64,000 bases of DNA from Datnioides undecimradiatus (Eukaryota; Chordata; Actinopteri; Lobotiformes; Datnioididae): positions 9,743,107 to 9,807,106 of the forward strand of contig WARS01000029.1 of the NCBI GenBank assembly GCA_008933995.1, written 5' to 3'. How positions within the stretch are numbered: position 1 is the first letter of the stretch; every line of letters starts with the position of its first letter. The notes under the pieces were generated by a model, which saw only the letters and a list, made by a program, of their open reading frames with translations, had not been told where the DNA came from and made no database searches. Positions 25,301-35,809 of the stretch are shown here, one piece after another. The translations under genes were made by a program, and so were the position numbers.

Positions 25301-28300
25301 TACTTTTTCACATATGAAGTGGGTTTCTTGGTCTAACGTTTAACGTAAAACAGAGCCCATTATGAAATCAGCCCGAACGCAGTATTTTTACAACCAAACA
25401 ACCGTTATAAATAAGCAAACATGCGCAACCTTAACGGTTTCCTCCACCTGCCTAAAGATTTGCAGATCAGATGATCGGGAAGCTCCATTTTGCCATCAGG
25501 TGTAAACATCTGTTGAGAGAGATCTGATGAGAGTGTTTCTCAGTTGTTCAGCCAATGGTTTTTGGTTTTGTTTTTTTTTATTTTAAAATCATGTCAAGTT
25601 ACATGTGGTCTTCATTTAGAAGAAGGGGTGTAGAGAATTTATAGCTGGATAGACTATTTTTATGGGAATTTAATAAAAAGATTTATTATTTATATTGTGT
25701 ATAAAAGTATTATAAAGTTAATAAAATCATGACTGTAAAACTATTTAAAAGGATCTAATGATGAATAATTTGAGACTCATGATCCTACCGATAAACTAAA
25801 CGGCAATTAACACCAAAATCCTTTAAAATACACAGGAAACTTGTGCATACTTGCTTATTTGGTGTGATCAGTGCTCTAATAAGCTGATGTATGATCCCTC
25901 CCGAGTGAAGTATATTCAACCAGCCAGCCTGTCTGTTCCTCATTCTGCATATTCCGAGTCTGACATCACTTCAAGTGCAATTGCCAATTTCCCAGGCATT
26001 TGACCTTATTTACAGTCCAGAAGGGGTTGTTTTATGCCTGACAGAGGGATGCTGCCTCACTTTGCTGTGCTTTTCTCATTAAGTTGTGTAAATGAGACCG
26101 GGCATGTCAGCAGTAGTTTACTCTCCGCAGGGGGATTCCAGCTCTAAAGATGACGATGTGTTTTATGACCCTGATGATGAGTGGGAGCAAGATATATCAG
26201 CCTCCACTGCTTCCACCTCCTCCTTCTCCCGCCGAAGGTAATTATCCAGCTCTTCCTCTGTCCTCCTATCCATCAATCTCTTTTCCCGGCACCTGACATT
26301 TACGTTAGATTTCAGGGACTTAATTGGTATTCTTGTCACATTACTTAAGATATGTAAGCAGGCAAGACAGTCCCTCTGCAAGTGTCCAGTGTTTGCAGGG
26401 CCAGGGCTTGAATAGACAGTTCTTTTGCCTCACAGCACGTGGGTTTTAAACCTGCAGCCCTCATGCTTAACTGAACTCACGGCCTCTTGCATGGTAATGT
26501 GAACAATGTGTCATGCAAATGGACATATACGGAAAGTTGAAAAGTATGTGGATGAAACACGGAAAATCATTTTTGTTAAACAGTTTGGAAGATTTTGGTT
26601 ATTTTCACAGAGTCCAAAGTTTCCATCAATGTGATTTACAACCTGGCACATATTTTTGACATTCAACATGTCCTTCTCTCTCTCACGAAAAGTTGATGTG
26701 AAGTTCCTGACCACAAAATATTTCCCTCTTTATCCTTTTTCCTCTGTTTATTAATTTAATTTCCAAGACGGCCAGGCCAAGGAGTTTAGAGAAGGAAAGG
26801 GTACTGAGGGTCTCTGTGGTGCTCTGCAAACCACAAACCAAACACACCACCTATGCCACATGCAGAACCCCCAGAACTTTCCCCTCGCATCGTTGTTATT
26901 CTTGTCAAGCGCGTTTATGGTGCTCCTGGTGGTGCCTGAGCTACCAGCAGATGCAGCCAAATTAAACATGGCACAGGCTGCGTGGTTCCTTCATACCTCC
27001 TCTCTCCACCTAACTAATGCCTAAGCTTTATGACACACAGTCATAGCTGTTTACTGACCTTTCCTCCTTTTAGCTTGTTTACAATAATGAAAATCTGTTC
27101 TCTTGCTGAACCCGTTTAACCCACATGAGTTCAACATGCATCTTTGAAACAAATCCACCAAACCCACATTTAAATGGGATAAATAAACTTCATTCACTTA
27201 CCCAATAGCGACTTCTAGAGAAAGTAGTAGAGAAACACGTTAATAGAATTAAATGCAGTCTCCAATCCTTTAACAACAACTTGGCAAATAAATTGCAAAT
27301 AGAAACTTAACAGATAGTACAAAGAACAAAAAATGTAATTTAACCAAAAAAAAATACACTTACCCTGACTGAAGTGACAGTGTTGCTCCTAAAGCTGTTA
27401 CAAACAGCCTTGGGGAACATGCCTATAACTAATAAATGTACACTTTGTAAGAAATTAATATGAATATAAATGTCTGTATGTAATATGTTTGGCATCAGGA
27501 GCAGGAGCTTGTTGAAGAGCAGGAGAATCTCAGGGCGTCTCTACGAAATTCGGGTCCATCCAATTCAGAGCCTCCACAGCGGCTCCTCACAGTCTGCTGG
27601 TAAGACACTGAGCAAAACAAAAAGCTCTCTGGTTGACACCGTTATAATGTCAAGTGTTTCAATCTAATTTAGTCCAGTACTTGGAAAATTGAGATGGGTG
27701 TAGTTAGCAGGAAATATGTTCAGTATGAACACTTGTCATACACTATGTACTGTGACAAATGAATGTTTACTATGACACAGTGTTGTCAGAATGAGCTCAT
27801 GTGTGCACACCCCAACTCATCGCTATGTCTGTCGCAGGGTTGATGGGTGCGGTGAAACCTCCCTCCACCCATTCAGTCAGCGCAGATTCCGCCATGCCTG
27901 GCATCTGCAAGGAGCTGGTTGGCCAGTCAGTGGCCCGACTGCGTAGTTGTGGTGGGGCAGAGGAGAGCATGGCAGACAGGTTGGCCTCTGATCTGCTCCT
28001 CCTGTATGTGGCAGCCCAGACCATATCTGACCTATACGATGGCCTGGATGATGACAGCCAGGAAAATGGTGAGATCCAATCCAAAACTCAATTCTTTTGA
28101 AGAGATGATCCAAATAAACAAATTATGCATATATCAGTATTTAATTTATAAGTAGTAAACTATGGATAACAGCTGAAAAGCTTACACTGCATCTTTTTAT
28201 GTAATTGACATAAAATACACAAAACAAACAAAAAATGATTCATGGTTTTGAGATGACATGCAAATTCTTTCATTTATTAAGTTTTAATGAATATCAGTGT

Positions 28301-31300
28301 TTTGAAAGTTTTTTTTTCTCTACTGTCTAGGTTAAGCGAACTGTTGTTGTCTTTTTCACTTGCAGTGTTTGTGTGTAACTTGGTGGCCCAGACTCAGCTG
28401 GTCAAGGCCACTTCAGCCATAGAGAGCGCAGTGTTTGTTACCATGCAGTGGCTGACCAGTGTGAAACCCTCCTCGGGTGTGCTCTACACCATAGCCGAGG
28501 AGCTCAAGAGCCAAGTCAAGAAGATGGCGGGATTCTTCCAGTTGCTCATTCAGGTAAAAACAAAAACATTGCCACACCCGTATCCACGGGCATGCAGCAA
28601 TGTTTTATTGTTCTTTTTGTTTGATTTGCAATATATACTGTAGATTACATTAAAACAGTGCAAAACCTGAGCAGCAAAATCCAATTCAATTTAGTGTAGT
28701 TTTGACAGGGACTGGCTAATCAAAATGCACGGCATTAATTGACGTGTCTTCGCTCTGAGCTGTTTGAGCTCTGTCTATGGAAATGACCAAGCGAAGGGAA
28801 TTCTCAACCTTGAGCCCCAAACAGAACATGAATATATGGAAAATAAATCTAAATTCCTCACCAGCCCCAACACCTAAACACACGTTTTTCCTCTCTCACG
28901 CCTGATTTTTCACGTTCTCTAGCGTTTTAATTTACCGACCCTTCAGACTACGCGCAGTTTTGTTGGCTCGCTTGCACTGATGTACAGTTACATCAGTTTT
29001 AATCTAACCAGTTTGTTTGCGCTGACTTGATGTTAACTGAAAATGAAAAATGTTCTCCCCATCCAGGGTTGTGAATCTGAGATCACATCAATGGTAACAG
29101 AGGCACGGAGGAAGAGCAGTCAGTGCCTGGATGCTGCGTTGCTTGCACTTGGCCACCTGGCGGCAATGACGGGCATGTCGTTGAATGCTGTGGAGCGATG
29201 TGCCCAGGCCACAGGCAAGGTAACACCAACATTAATACCGCAGCAGCTACTATCCATGTCAAAGCTCTGGGGTCTACCGCGATCAAGACCCCATTCTACA
29301 ATACTAGAGAATGGAATATTACCTGTGTGGCTCACAGAGTAAGAAGCACATTACATGCTGCGGAATTATTGAGTGAAATAAGGATGCAGCATCTTTGATT
29401 TGATGATGTGCAAGCGGAGCTGTATCTCATTATGTGTAAACGTAGAGAAACGTAAGAACATGTTTAAAATCGTCAGTCTTCTAATGTTGTAAACATCAAT
29501 GCAAGCGGGCGAGCAGCAAAAGTCATGAAGAGATTTTTTTGATATTGTCCTCTACTCTGTTGAGTTCTATTTTTTTTTTTTTTCTTGTATATTGATTTTT
29601 ATTTTTTTGTACTCATAAATATCACTATCGGTCCTTAGAGATTCATATTGGTCAGGCTCTTCAGTCTAATAACTAATGTCATCGTGTCATGTGATTAAAT
29701 CTTTTCAGCAGTCCGTTGTCATGTTTCTGCTAAAGGGGACAAATAAGGGCATCCGCTCTCTCTTAGAGGAGAGCCTCACCATCACCAGAGAAATGCTGAG
29801 AGGAGCTCAGCTGGCCTACCCAAGGAACCCAGTAAGATTCCTAACCTGAGTCAGTAGTTGCTGCAATATTGTCTTTTATTTATCCTGTCATACCATAGTC
29901 TTAGATATATAGATTAATTTTGTCTTCATGATTTACCTTCTGATGTGAGTCAATATTCATCAGTGATCAATAATCAGTCTCTGCTTACAGGTCCTGCAGA
30001 GCCTAAAATCCAAGACGCTCGACTTAGCCCGAGCTCTGCAGAGCTACATGCATTGCCATATTGAGGTGAGTGTCAGCAGCACGACCAGCTACAAACCCAG
30101 AGTAACTGTCACTCAGTAATGTTACCAGACTGCACATCTGCCCCTCCTGTTTTGTTTACGTTTTAGCAAATTAAATCTTGACGTTTGCAGTTACATGGGT
30201 ATTAACTGCGATGGTCCCGGTAAGACTCCTCACTGCGTCCCTCCCATACTCCATACCTTTGTTATCTCCTGGTGCCAGCATGTGTTTCTCAGCAGTCCTG
30301 AATAGCAAAACCAAGGCAAATATGGAGCACAGTACAGAAAATGGTTAAAGCTGATGCATTTGATGAATGGCATTAGCAATCAGTTATCTGCTGCTTAATT
30401 GCTTACTACCGTTGGTGTTGGTTTGGATAAACTGTGGCTCAAAGACAGAATACATGCTCGGCAAAGCTTCCCTGGATATGTAAAGGTTAAAAACAATCTT
30501 CCATCTTGACACAGGCTTAAATGTTACAGATTAATACCCACACCCACAGCAGCCCCGTTAAAGATGCCACTCAGCCTTTATTGCTCCTGTAAAGCTCAAT
30601 GCTCTGTAGGCTTATCTCTCTGCAGTCGTCCCTTGACGATCGTTCAGGTAATGAATGTGTTGAATGAAGTGGCATCAGTCACAGCTAACAGGCTTGTTTG
30701 CCGTTATCTTAGCTACACAAACTAGCAGGTTTTTTTTGTTAAAACCAATCCTTGACACATATAGGAGCAGGGGCATTTTGCTGCCCACAGTGATATTGTA
30801 GTCAAATAAACCTGAGTTATTGCCTGAAGCAACTACTTTTATGTGACCAAGCACTGCACATACGCGTGATGGTGGGTGCAAACACATCTCTAAAGGTGTA
30901 CTGTTGCAGAAATTGTCATTCATTGATTGAACCAAAAAATACTGGACGTTTATAGTTTGTAGCTCATCACGAAATTGCCATTAGTGTCTTACATGTTGAT
31001 ATAAATGGGTGAAAAAGTTGAATTTTTCAAGGAGTAATGCAATTGTCTGTTATCTACATCTATTTCTAAAGTTAATGTTTGAAAGGCAGTTTTTATGAAT
31101 GTTTACATGTTATGTTAAATAAACAAAATAGGGCACAAAAACAACTTAAACCTGACTTTTTGCATCTTGTATATACCTGTATGTTTTAGTGATGCAGACA
31201 GGCTGTGTTACCCTTACTGACTGTTTAATTGCTCTGTCTGGGACTCTTTTTTTTTTTGTGTGTGTGTGTTCATCTTTTTAAACAGGAGAGGGAGACTGAC

Positions 31301-32382
31301 CCAGAGGATGTGGAGGAGGGAGAGGAGGAGGCCTCAGCTTCCCATTTGCAGAGATTGAGAACTACAGCGACCAAACTGTTCCAGCTGAACCAGGCTGTCA
31401 GACAGCTGCATTCCTCTCTGTCTACTGCCCTGCGAGGTGAAGCTTCTGTCACACACAATCTGAATGTTGAGCTGAGCACAAGAGTTCATTCATCAGTCAA
31501 AAGAAGTACAAGAAACAGCATGTCAGGCCAGCCCTATGCTCTCCTGCGTTTTCCCTTCGCTTTTTCAGTTTATAAAGGTTTCACAAATGCTCAGGCACAA
31601 TATAATTCAACAAAAAGATAGTTTCATAGAAAAGCTGATTCACGCAACTTCACTTGTATGGAAAAAGGGGGATAGTTAAAATGTTGCTCTTGTGAAAAAG
31701 TATGTAGGTCTGTACCAATGTAACCACTTTCCATGGTTTGTCAGTGCCTCAGTAGCTGTAATTACTATGATGTAGTGACAAGTGTGAGTTTAGCTTTGCC
31801 CATGTCTCAGCCAAACAAAGCTTATTCAGTTTTATAATATGGTCTAAATGTCAGATTCTTGTGTCTTAAGCCCATTTTTTGTCATCATCACTGCTGTAAT
31901 ACCTTTTTCTTTTTTTGGTAAATGCCCTAGATTCTGAGCATTTGAGCTTGAATCATTGGTTATGAAGCAGCATGAGGTTGTGTCTCTTCTTCGATCTGAC
32001 TGTTATCTTCCTTCCAGGAAAAGAGTCCAACCTCAGCAGCTGCAGAGAGTTGATCTCATCCTCAGCCAAGGCTGTTGATGAACTGATCACTGGTCTGTCC
32101 AAAGAGGAATCACTGACACTAGCGCCACAGCTTCCCTGTCTTCAGAGTGTTGTGGCTGCGCGAGACGGACTCCACTCTGCCCTGCAGTGCCTCTCCTCCT
32201 GGAACCAACAGGGGACAGGCGAGAACAGAAGCTCTGCAGCTTCCGATAAGAGCACAGAAAATGAAAGCCTAACGAAAGAGAGTCCCACCGCTGATGGTGC
32301 TGTTAGAAATCGAGTTGTGAAGAAGATAGTGTACTCTCTCCCTCCAGGGGCGTCATCAGAAGGCAGCACACACTGGGTGTGA
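16345..32382 (+). CDS. kif14: Kinesin-like protein KIF14, complete
   Basis: Twenty-nine coding exons: 16345-17405, 17653-17907, 18084-18171, 18379-18477, 18750-18802, 18910-18940, 19235-19342, 19417-19533, 19915-20033, 20225-20397, 21556-21703, 22101-22164, 22340-22524, 22828-22930, 23128-23285, 23409-23556, 23717-23863, 24403-24535, 24859-24952, 25124-25265, 26131-26237, 27499-27599, 27838-28068, 28366-28553, 29067-29219, 29709-29831, 29991-30065, 31286-31436, 32018-32382. All phases agree, giving 4920 nt and 1639 aa (human 1648). KIF14 is a kinesin-3-like motor that localises with PRC1 and citron kinase at the spindle midzone and midbody and is needed for cytokinesis. Visible in order: a basic, Ser/Pro-rich N-terminal extension with NRTYVIS (67-73) and two RLTLQRR motifs (89, 123); the motor from about residue 340 with P-loop GQTGSGKS (430-437), switch [10 protein letters not shown] (547-555), switch II DLAGSER (586-592); the neck; an FHA domain at about 805-882 with SHDIQL and [14 protein letters not shown]; coiled coils at about 920-1090; a conserved [10 protein letters not shown] segment; and a C-terminus ending in HWV. 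The ATG at 16345 has A at -3 and follows a likely 5' UTR acceptor ending at 16335. Confidence 0.97.
17653..20397 (+). other. kif14: kif14 motor-domain exons
   Basis: Exons 2-10 encode nearly all of the motor core. Nucleotide-binding motifs fall on separate exons: the P-loop at the end of exon 2 (the T codon is split across the 17907/18084 junction), switch I in exon 7 and switch II in exon 8. Exons 5 (53 bp) and 6 (31 bp) are very short. Exon 9 ends inside a Trp codon completed by exon 10 ([18 protein letters not shown]). All catalytic motifs are intact, so the motor should be active. Confidence 0.95.
19537..19556. repeat. CA microsatellite next to a kif14 splice donor
   Basis: The CA run starts within about 3 bp of the exon 8 donor GT (19534). 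Confidence 0.9.
20398..21555 (+). other. kif14 intron 10 with pyrimidine-rich low-complexity tract
   Basis: An intron between the end of the motor and the neck/coiled-coil exon. Around 20940-21115 it has a degenerate CTGT/CTAT-type pyrimidine tract. No exon recognised. Confidence 0.8.
25266..26130 (+). other. kif14 intron 20
   Basis: AT-rich intron between the [10 protein letters not shown] exon and an acidic exon. Nothing else recognised. Confidence 0.8.
26238..27498 (+). other. kif14 intron 21
   Basis: A 1.26 kb intron between RRR-coding half exons (Arg codon split AG|G). No other feature recognised. Confidence 0.8.
28554..29066 (+). other. kif14 intron 24
   Basis: Intron, no recognisable feature. 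Confidence 0.8.
29220..29708 (+). other. kif14 intron 25, ending in a NAGNAG acceptor
   Basis: A T-rich intron with a T run near 29572-29583. It ends in the tandem acceptor CAGCAG (29706-29711), so use of the second AG would remove one Gln codon. Confidence 0.75.
30066..31285 (+). other. kif14 intron 27
   Basis: A 1.2 kb intron ending in a T run and a short GT run (31249-31269) before the acceptor AACAG. No repeat family identified. Confidence 0.8.
31437..32017 (+). other. kif14 intron 28
   Basis: Last kif14 intron, donor GTGAAG and acceptor CTTCCAG. No other feature. Confidence 0.8.
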
Positions 32383-32469
32383 TGTGCATTTGTACTGTGT
32401 GTTATTGTTTTTGATGTGCTCACATCATGTACAATTTACTGCAAAAATGATCTGCTGATTAGGTTTTTC

Positions 32470-32782
32470 ACTAACAGTTATTTTCATTATTGATTAATCT
32501 GACGATTTTCTTGACTAATCGATTAATCGTTTGGTCTGTAAAATAGCAAGAGAAAATCCCATCCAAAGAGGATGTTGCCTGATGTGGTTTTGTGTCTGTT
32601 CAAAACCCAAAGGTATTCCGTTTAATAACATAAAATAGAGAGAAGGAAGGCGTCTCTGTACATGATAAGCTGAAAACACTGGGCATTTTTTGCTTGAAAT
32701 ATTAGTCAAGATTAATCTGTGATCAAAATAACTGGAGGTTCTGTTGATTGGCTAATTTATTAGTCAACTAATGTTGCAGCTT
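32470..32782. repeat. Teleost interspersed repeat rich in GATTAATCGATTA motifs (MITE-like)
   Basis: It begins with a TTATTGATTAATCTG-type end and continues with ACTAATCGATTAATCGTTTGGTCTGTAAAAT. It ends with TAATTTATTAGTCAACTAATGTTGCAGC. I recognise this as a widespread teleost non-autonomous element. Its family name is not certain to me. It probably lies in or just beyond the kif14 3' UTR. Confidence 0.75.
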
Positions 32783-33035
32783 TATGAAGTTAAGAACTTC
32801 TTTAGTGTTGGGTATGCAGGGTTGATAAAATGGTTTTATATTTACATACAGCTAACTCTGCGGGCTAAATGTGAGCACTATCTGCACATTTTCATGGGCT
32901 GTTTTGTGAGTTACAAAGAAAATAATAAATTTGAGGAATTCAATTCATTTAACAGGCTGATTCCTCTCGCCGCAACACTTCAGACGCAGTTTACAAAGCA
33001 GTGTTGTTGGGATGTGCTGTAAGCTCTTACATGAT

Positions 33036-33319
33036 CTAGTGTGTAGGACTTAATGGCATCTCGCTTTGGCTGAATACCCCACCACCCACCCTCCCTGTAC
33101 AAGCAGTAGATGAGCGGGAAAGATGTGAGGGTTCTTTCTCTGGGAAACTTTAGAACATGGTGGTGCTTCATGCCAGGCTATATGGAAGCAAGGGACTCCT
33201 TGTGCATGGTTATAAAAACATAATTCTTCTTTTCAGGTGGTTACACATTGATGAAAACATGATATGTAATAATGTATTTGTTCTTCTGCCAAGCAAACCC
33301 CTGAAATTGTACACACTTG
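33036..33319. mobile_element. Teleost MITE with AGTGTGTA terminal inverted repeats
   Basis: The left end CTAGTGTGTAGGA (33036-33048) is matched by the inverted right end, with TGTACACACTTGACC at about 33307-33321. Internal sequence such as GGACTTAATGGCATCT at the left and TTTTCAGGTGGTTACACATTGATGAAAAC at the right fits a very common percomorph element I recognise. It is non-coding and diverged. Confidence 0.8.
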
Positions 33320-34982
33320 ACCTTTTTAAAAGAACAGAGCGGGACTTTTGTCCACAGACACTGTTGATGTGCTAATGATGTCTTGTGACATGCTCCACCA
33401 AGGTCCTAGATACTGTAGCACTGGTGAACCAGTCTTTGTGCATTAACATAAGGTGCACAACTACCTGTGTGCCATAATGGGAACACCACTCCAGACACCA
33501 GATCTACCAGTTCCTACACTACAGCCTTGAGTCCACTTATTTTTTTGAAAAACCTCAAAATTTATTTTACACAAAAAGACTTCACTCACCAGAATGTGTA
33601 GTTTAACAGCATTCTTGATGGAAAAAGACAATTAGTAGCAGTAATTGGCTGTAAGGAGAAACGCCTTCCTTAAAGTGTACTATATATTTCAGACACGACT
33701 CTTATTTTGTTGCTTTTGTTCTTAATTCAAACCTGCAATATTTCTAAATGTAGCAGCTCAGGTTGTGTTTTGTAAAAAAAAATAATAATGAAAGGATTTC
33801 TATACTGTATGTCATTTCTTTCTTGAATTAAGATATTGTTCTCTTATTTACATATTCTTTTGGGGGGTTTTTTGTTTTCTGACACCGACAATTTGCACTC
33901 AGGAGAGACTTGCATACTCAGTGTTTCTTCTAAATACATGTACTTTCACAATGCAGTTTCATGTCATTTTGGTGTTTTGTCTTTTTGTGTCACAAAACTT
34001 GTTCGGTCAAAATACTCTAGCAACTTGTACTTGTGCAGTAGTTGTTGTGTCTAGATTTGACACGGACCCAAAACTTTCATTTTGCAGGTTCACTGTATTC
34101 AGCAAAGCATGGGCTCCTGGTGAAGACTGCCTCAGAATGAGAAGACTAGTGTTGGTATATGTGAACTGGCACTTAAACATGGTGTAGTCCATAGGTATGT
34201 TTATAGATATTGATTTGTATAATACATTTTGGCCTTGGATTTTCTTTTTTTTTGTCTGTTGTCTTTAAATAGCGGAACCAGCAAACAAATATTTATACAT
34301 TAATCTCCCTGTATTATAGGAAATATATTGTGGTGTGATCATTGCATGCACTAATATTGCTGAAGGGTTTCCTGGTCATCCCTGTGCACAGGTTTTGAAA
34401 CCATATATCAGACTAAAGTAACTCCTAAACGTTATGTCATCAGCTCCACGCATCAGGCTGCACCCATTAAGTGGATTAACAGACTCAAATTCATTTGTGT
34501 ATTACGTCATTGTACAAGCCTGTGGCTTCGCTAGACGCCCTGGAAGTAACTCAAGGGCCACTGGTGGTCCTTGAGCCCTACTTTTGGTAACCCGCCACTC
34601 TGTTCTTTGCAGGTTACACCCACTCCTCTGTGCAGCCTCCGCATCCTCCCTTCATACTCCTCTGTGGAGTCTGCTACCACCGAGGTTTCTTTCTGTATTT
34701 TAGCGACAGATTGATACAGAACAGCTAAGAGGAAAACATTTAGAGTAAATTTGCGTTCAGTGGGATATTGGAATCGGTGCGAAAACGTCGCTTTAAGGTG
34801 TGGTTGCATGAGGCGTTCACAGACACGACGCGATTGGAATGAGAAGACGCGCAAAAAAGTTTTTAACAAGACGAGTAATTAAGGTAAATCAAGCGATTCG
34901 TTAAAATGTGAATCTTTGATCGTAAAAAGCATAGTTTGATAAACTTGAACTTCACTCAGCAGATTATATATCTTTTTTCAGG

Positions 34983-35809
34983 ATGCACTGGCTATTGTTC
35001 CCCAGTTTAGGACTGCTTGTGAGTACTTAATCTTTGTATTTACGTTTCCACAGCTGGTGGACGTTTAAGACAAACATATCGGTTTTAAACGAGTCAAAGT
35101 GATTCGGAGTAAACGCCCATATACAAATCCATCACACCTGCTGGATGGTTGTTTTATGAACAGTCTTTGCACTCAGAGAAAAGCCATACTGATTATATAA
35201 TACTACAGGATGTATTGTTTATCCAGTTAATCGGTGTTTTTCTGTCATTGCATTTGTACGTAAATATTCCCTGGGCTCAATCGCCTGATCGCACTTTTCT
35301 TGTGTTAATTCATCCCTGACTTGAATGCTTTCTGTTATATAGTAGGCGAGTCATTTTGTCCAAATACTCGTTTTTGATTGGCTATAAAGTCAATTAAGAT
35401 TACTTGTCACCGATCAACGTTAAAGTTAAATTGAGGGCAATAATCTTTTCTTTCATAAAATAAGTTCGCGAGGTAACTGTTGAAATGACTAATTTGGATT
35501 AGATTTAAAACTCGACAAGATTTAAAACAGCTTTTTTTGTTGTCTTGTTGGCAACAATTGGTGGATAAGCACAAAATTATTGAGGATTTATTTTAGAAAA
35601 CGGCAAGCTTGGCGGAGGAAGCCGAGGCGTTCTTTGGTCCTTCCTCATTCCTTATTTTCCCTTATTTGTAATGTTAGAGTGGGGTTTTTTTTAGCCCAAT
35701 GTATAGTGACTATCCCTAGTAAAGAAGACAATGTTTTATTGCTTCATGTTCCAGCAATGAGCTAAACTTTAACTTATGTTTCAGGTTTGTTTTCACAGCT
35801 ATATATCAG
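34983..35809 (+). other. adgrd2: adgrd2 signal-peptide exons
   Basis: Exon 1 (36 coding bp) and the 25-bp microexon 2 together encode MHWLLFPSLGLL and VCFHSYIS. This is a short hydrophobic leader with likely cleavage near residue 20-21. The intron between them (35019-35784) shows nothing else. Confidence 0.75.

Larger units (their letters stand above)
32383..34982. other. kif14-adgrd2 intergenic region
   Basis: It contains the kif14 3' UTR (an AATAAA at 32924-32929 is one candidate signal), two interspersed repeats (32470-32782 and 33036-33319), then the upstream region of the adhesion GPCR. A likely acceptor TTTTTTCAG ends at 34981, and an AAG|GTAAAT donor-like site lies near 34882, suggesting a short 5' UTR intron. 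Confidence 0.6.

Noticed and set aside
34531-34869. 112-codon antisense frame upstream of adgrd2
   Set aside because: Lies in the likely promoter and 5' UTR of adgrd2; no domain or similarity recognised.
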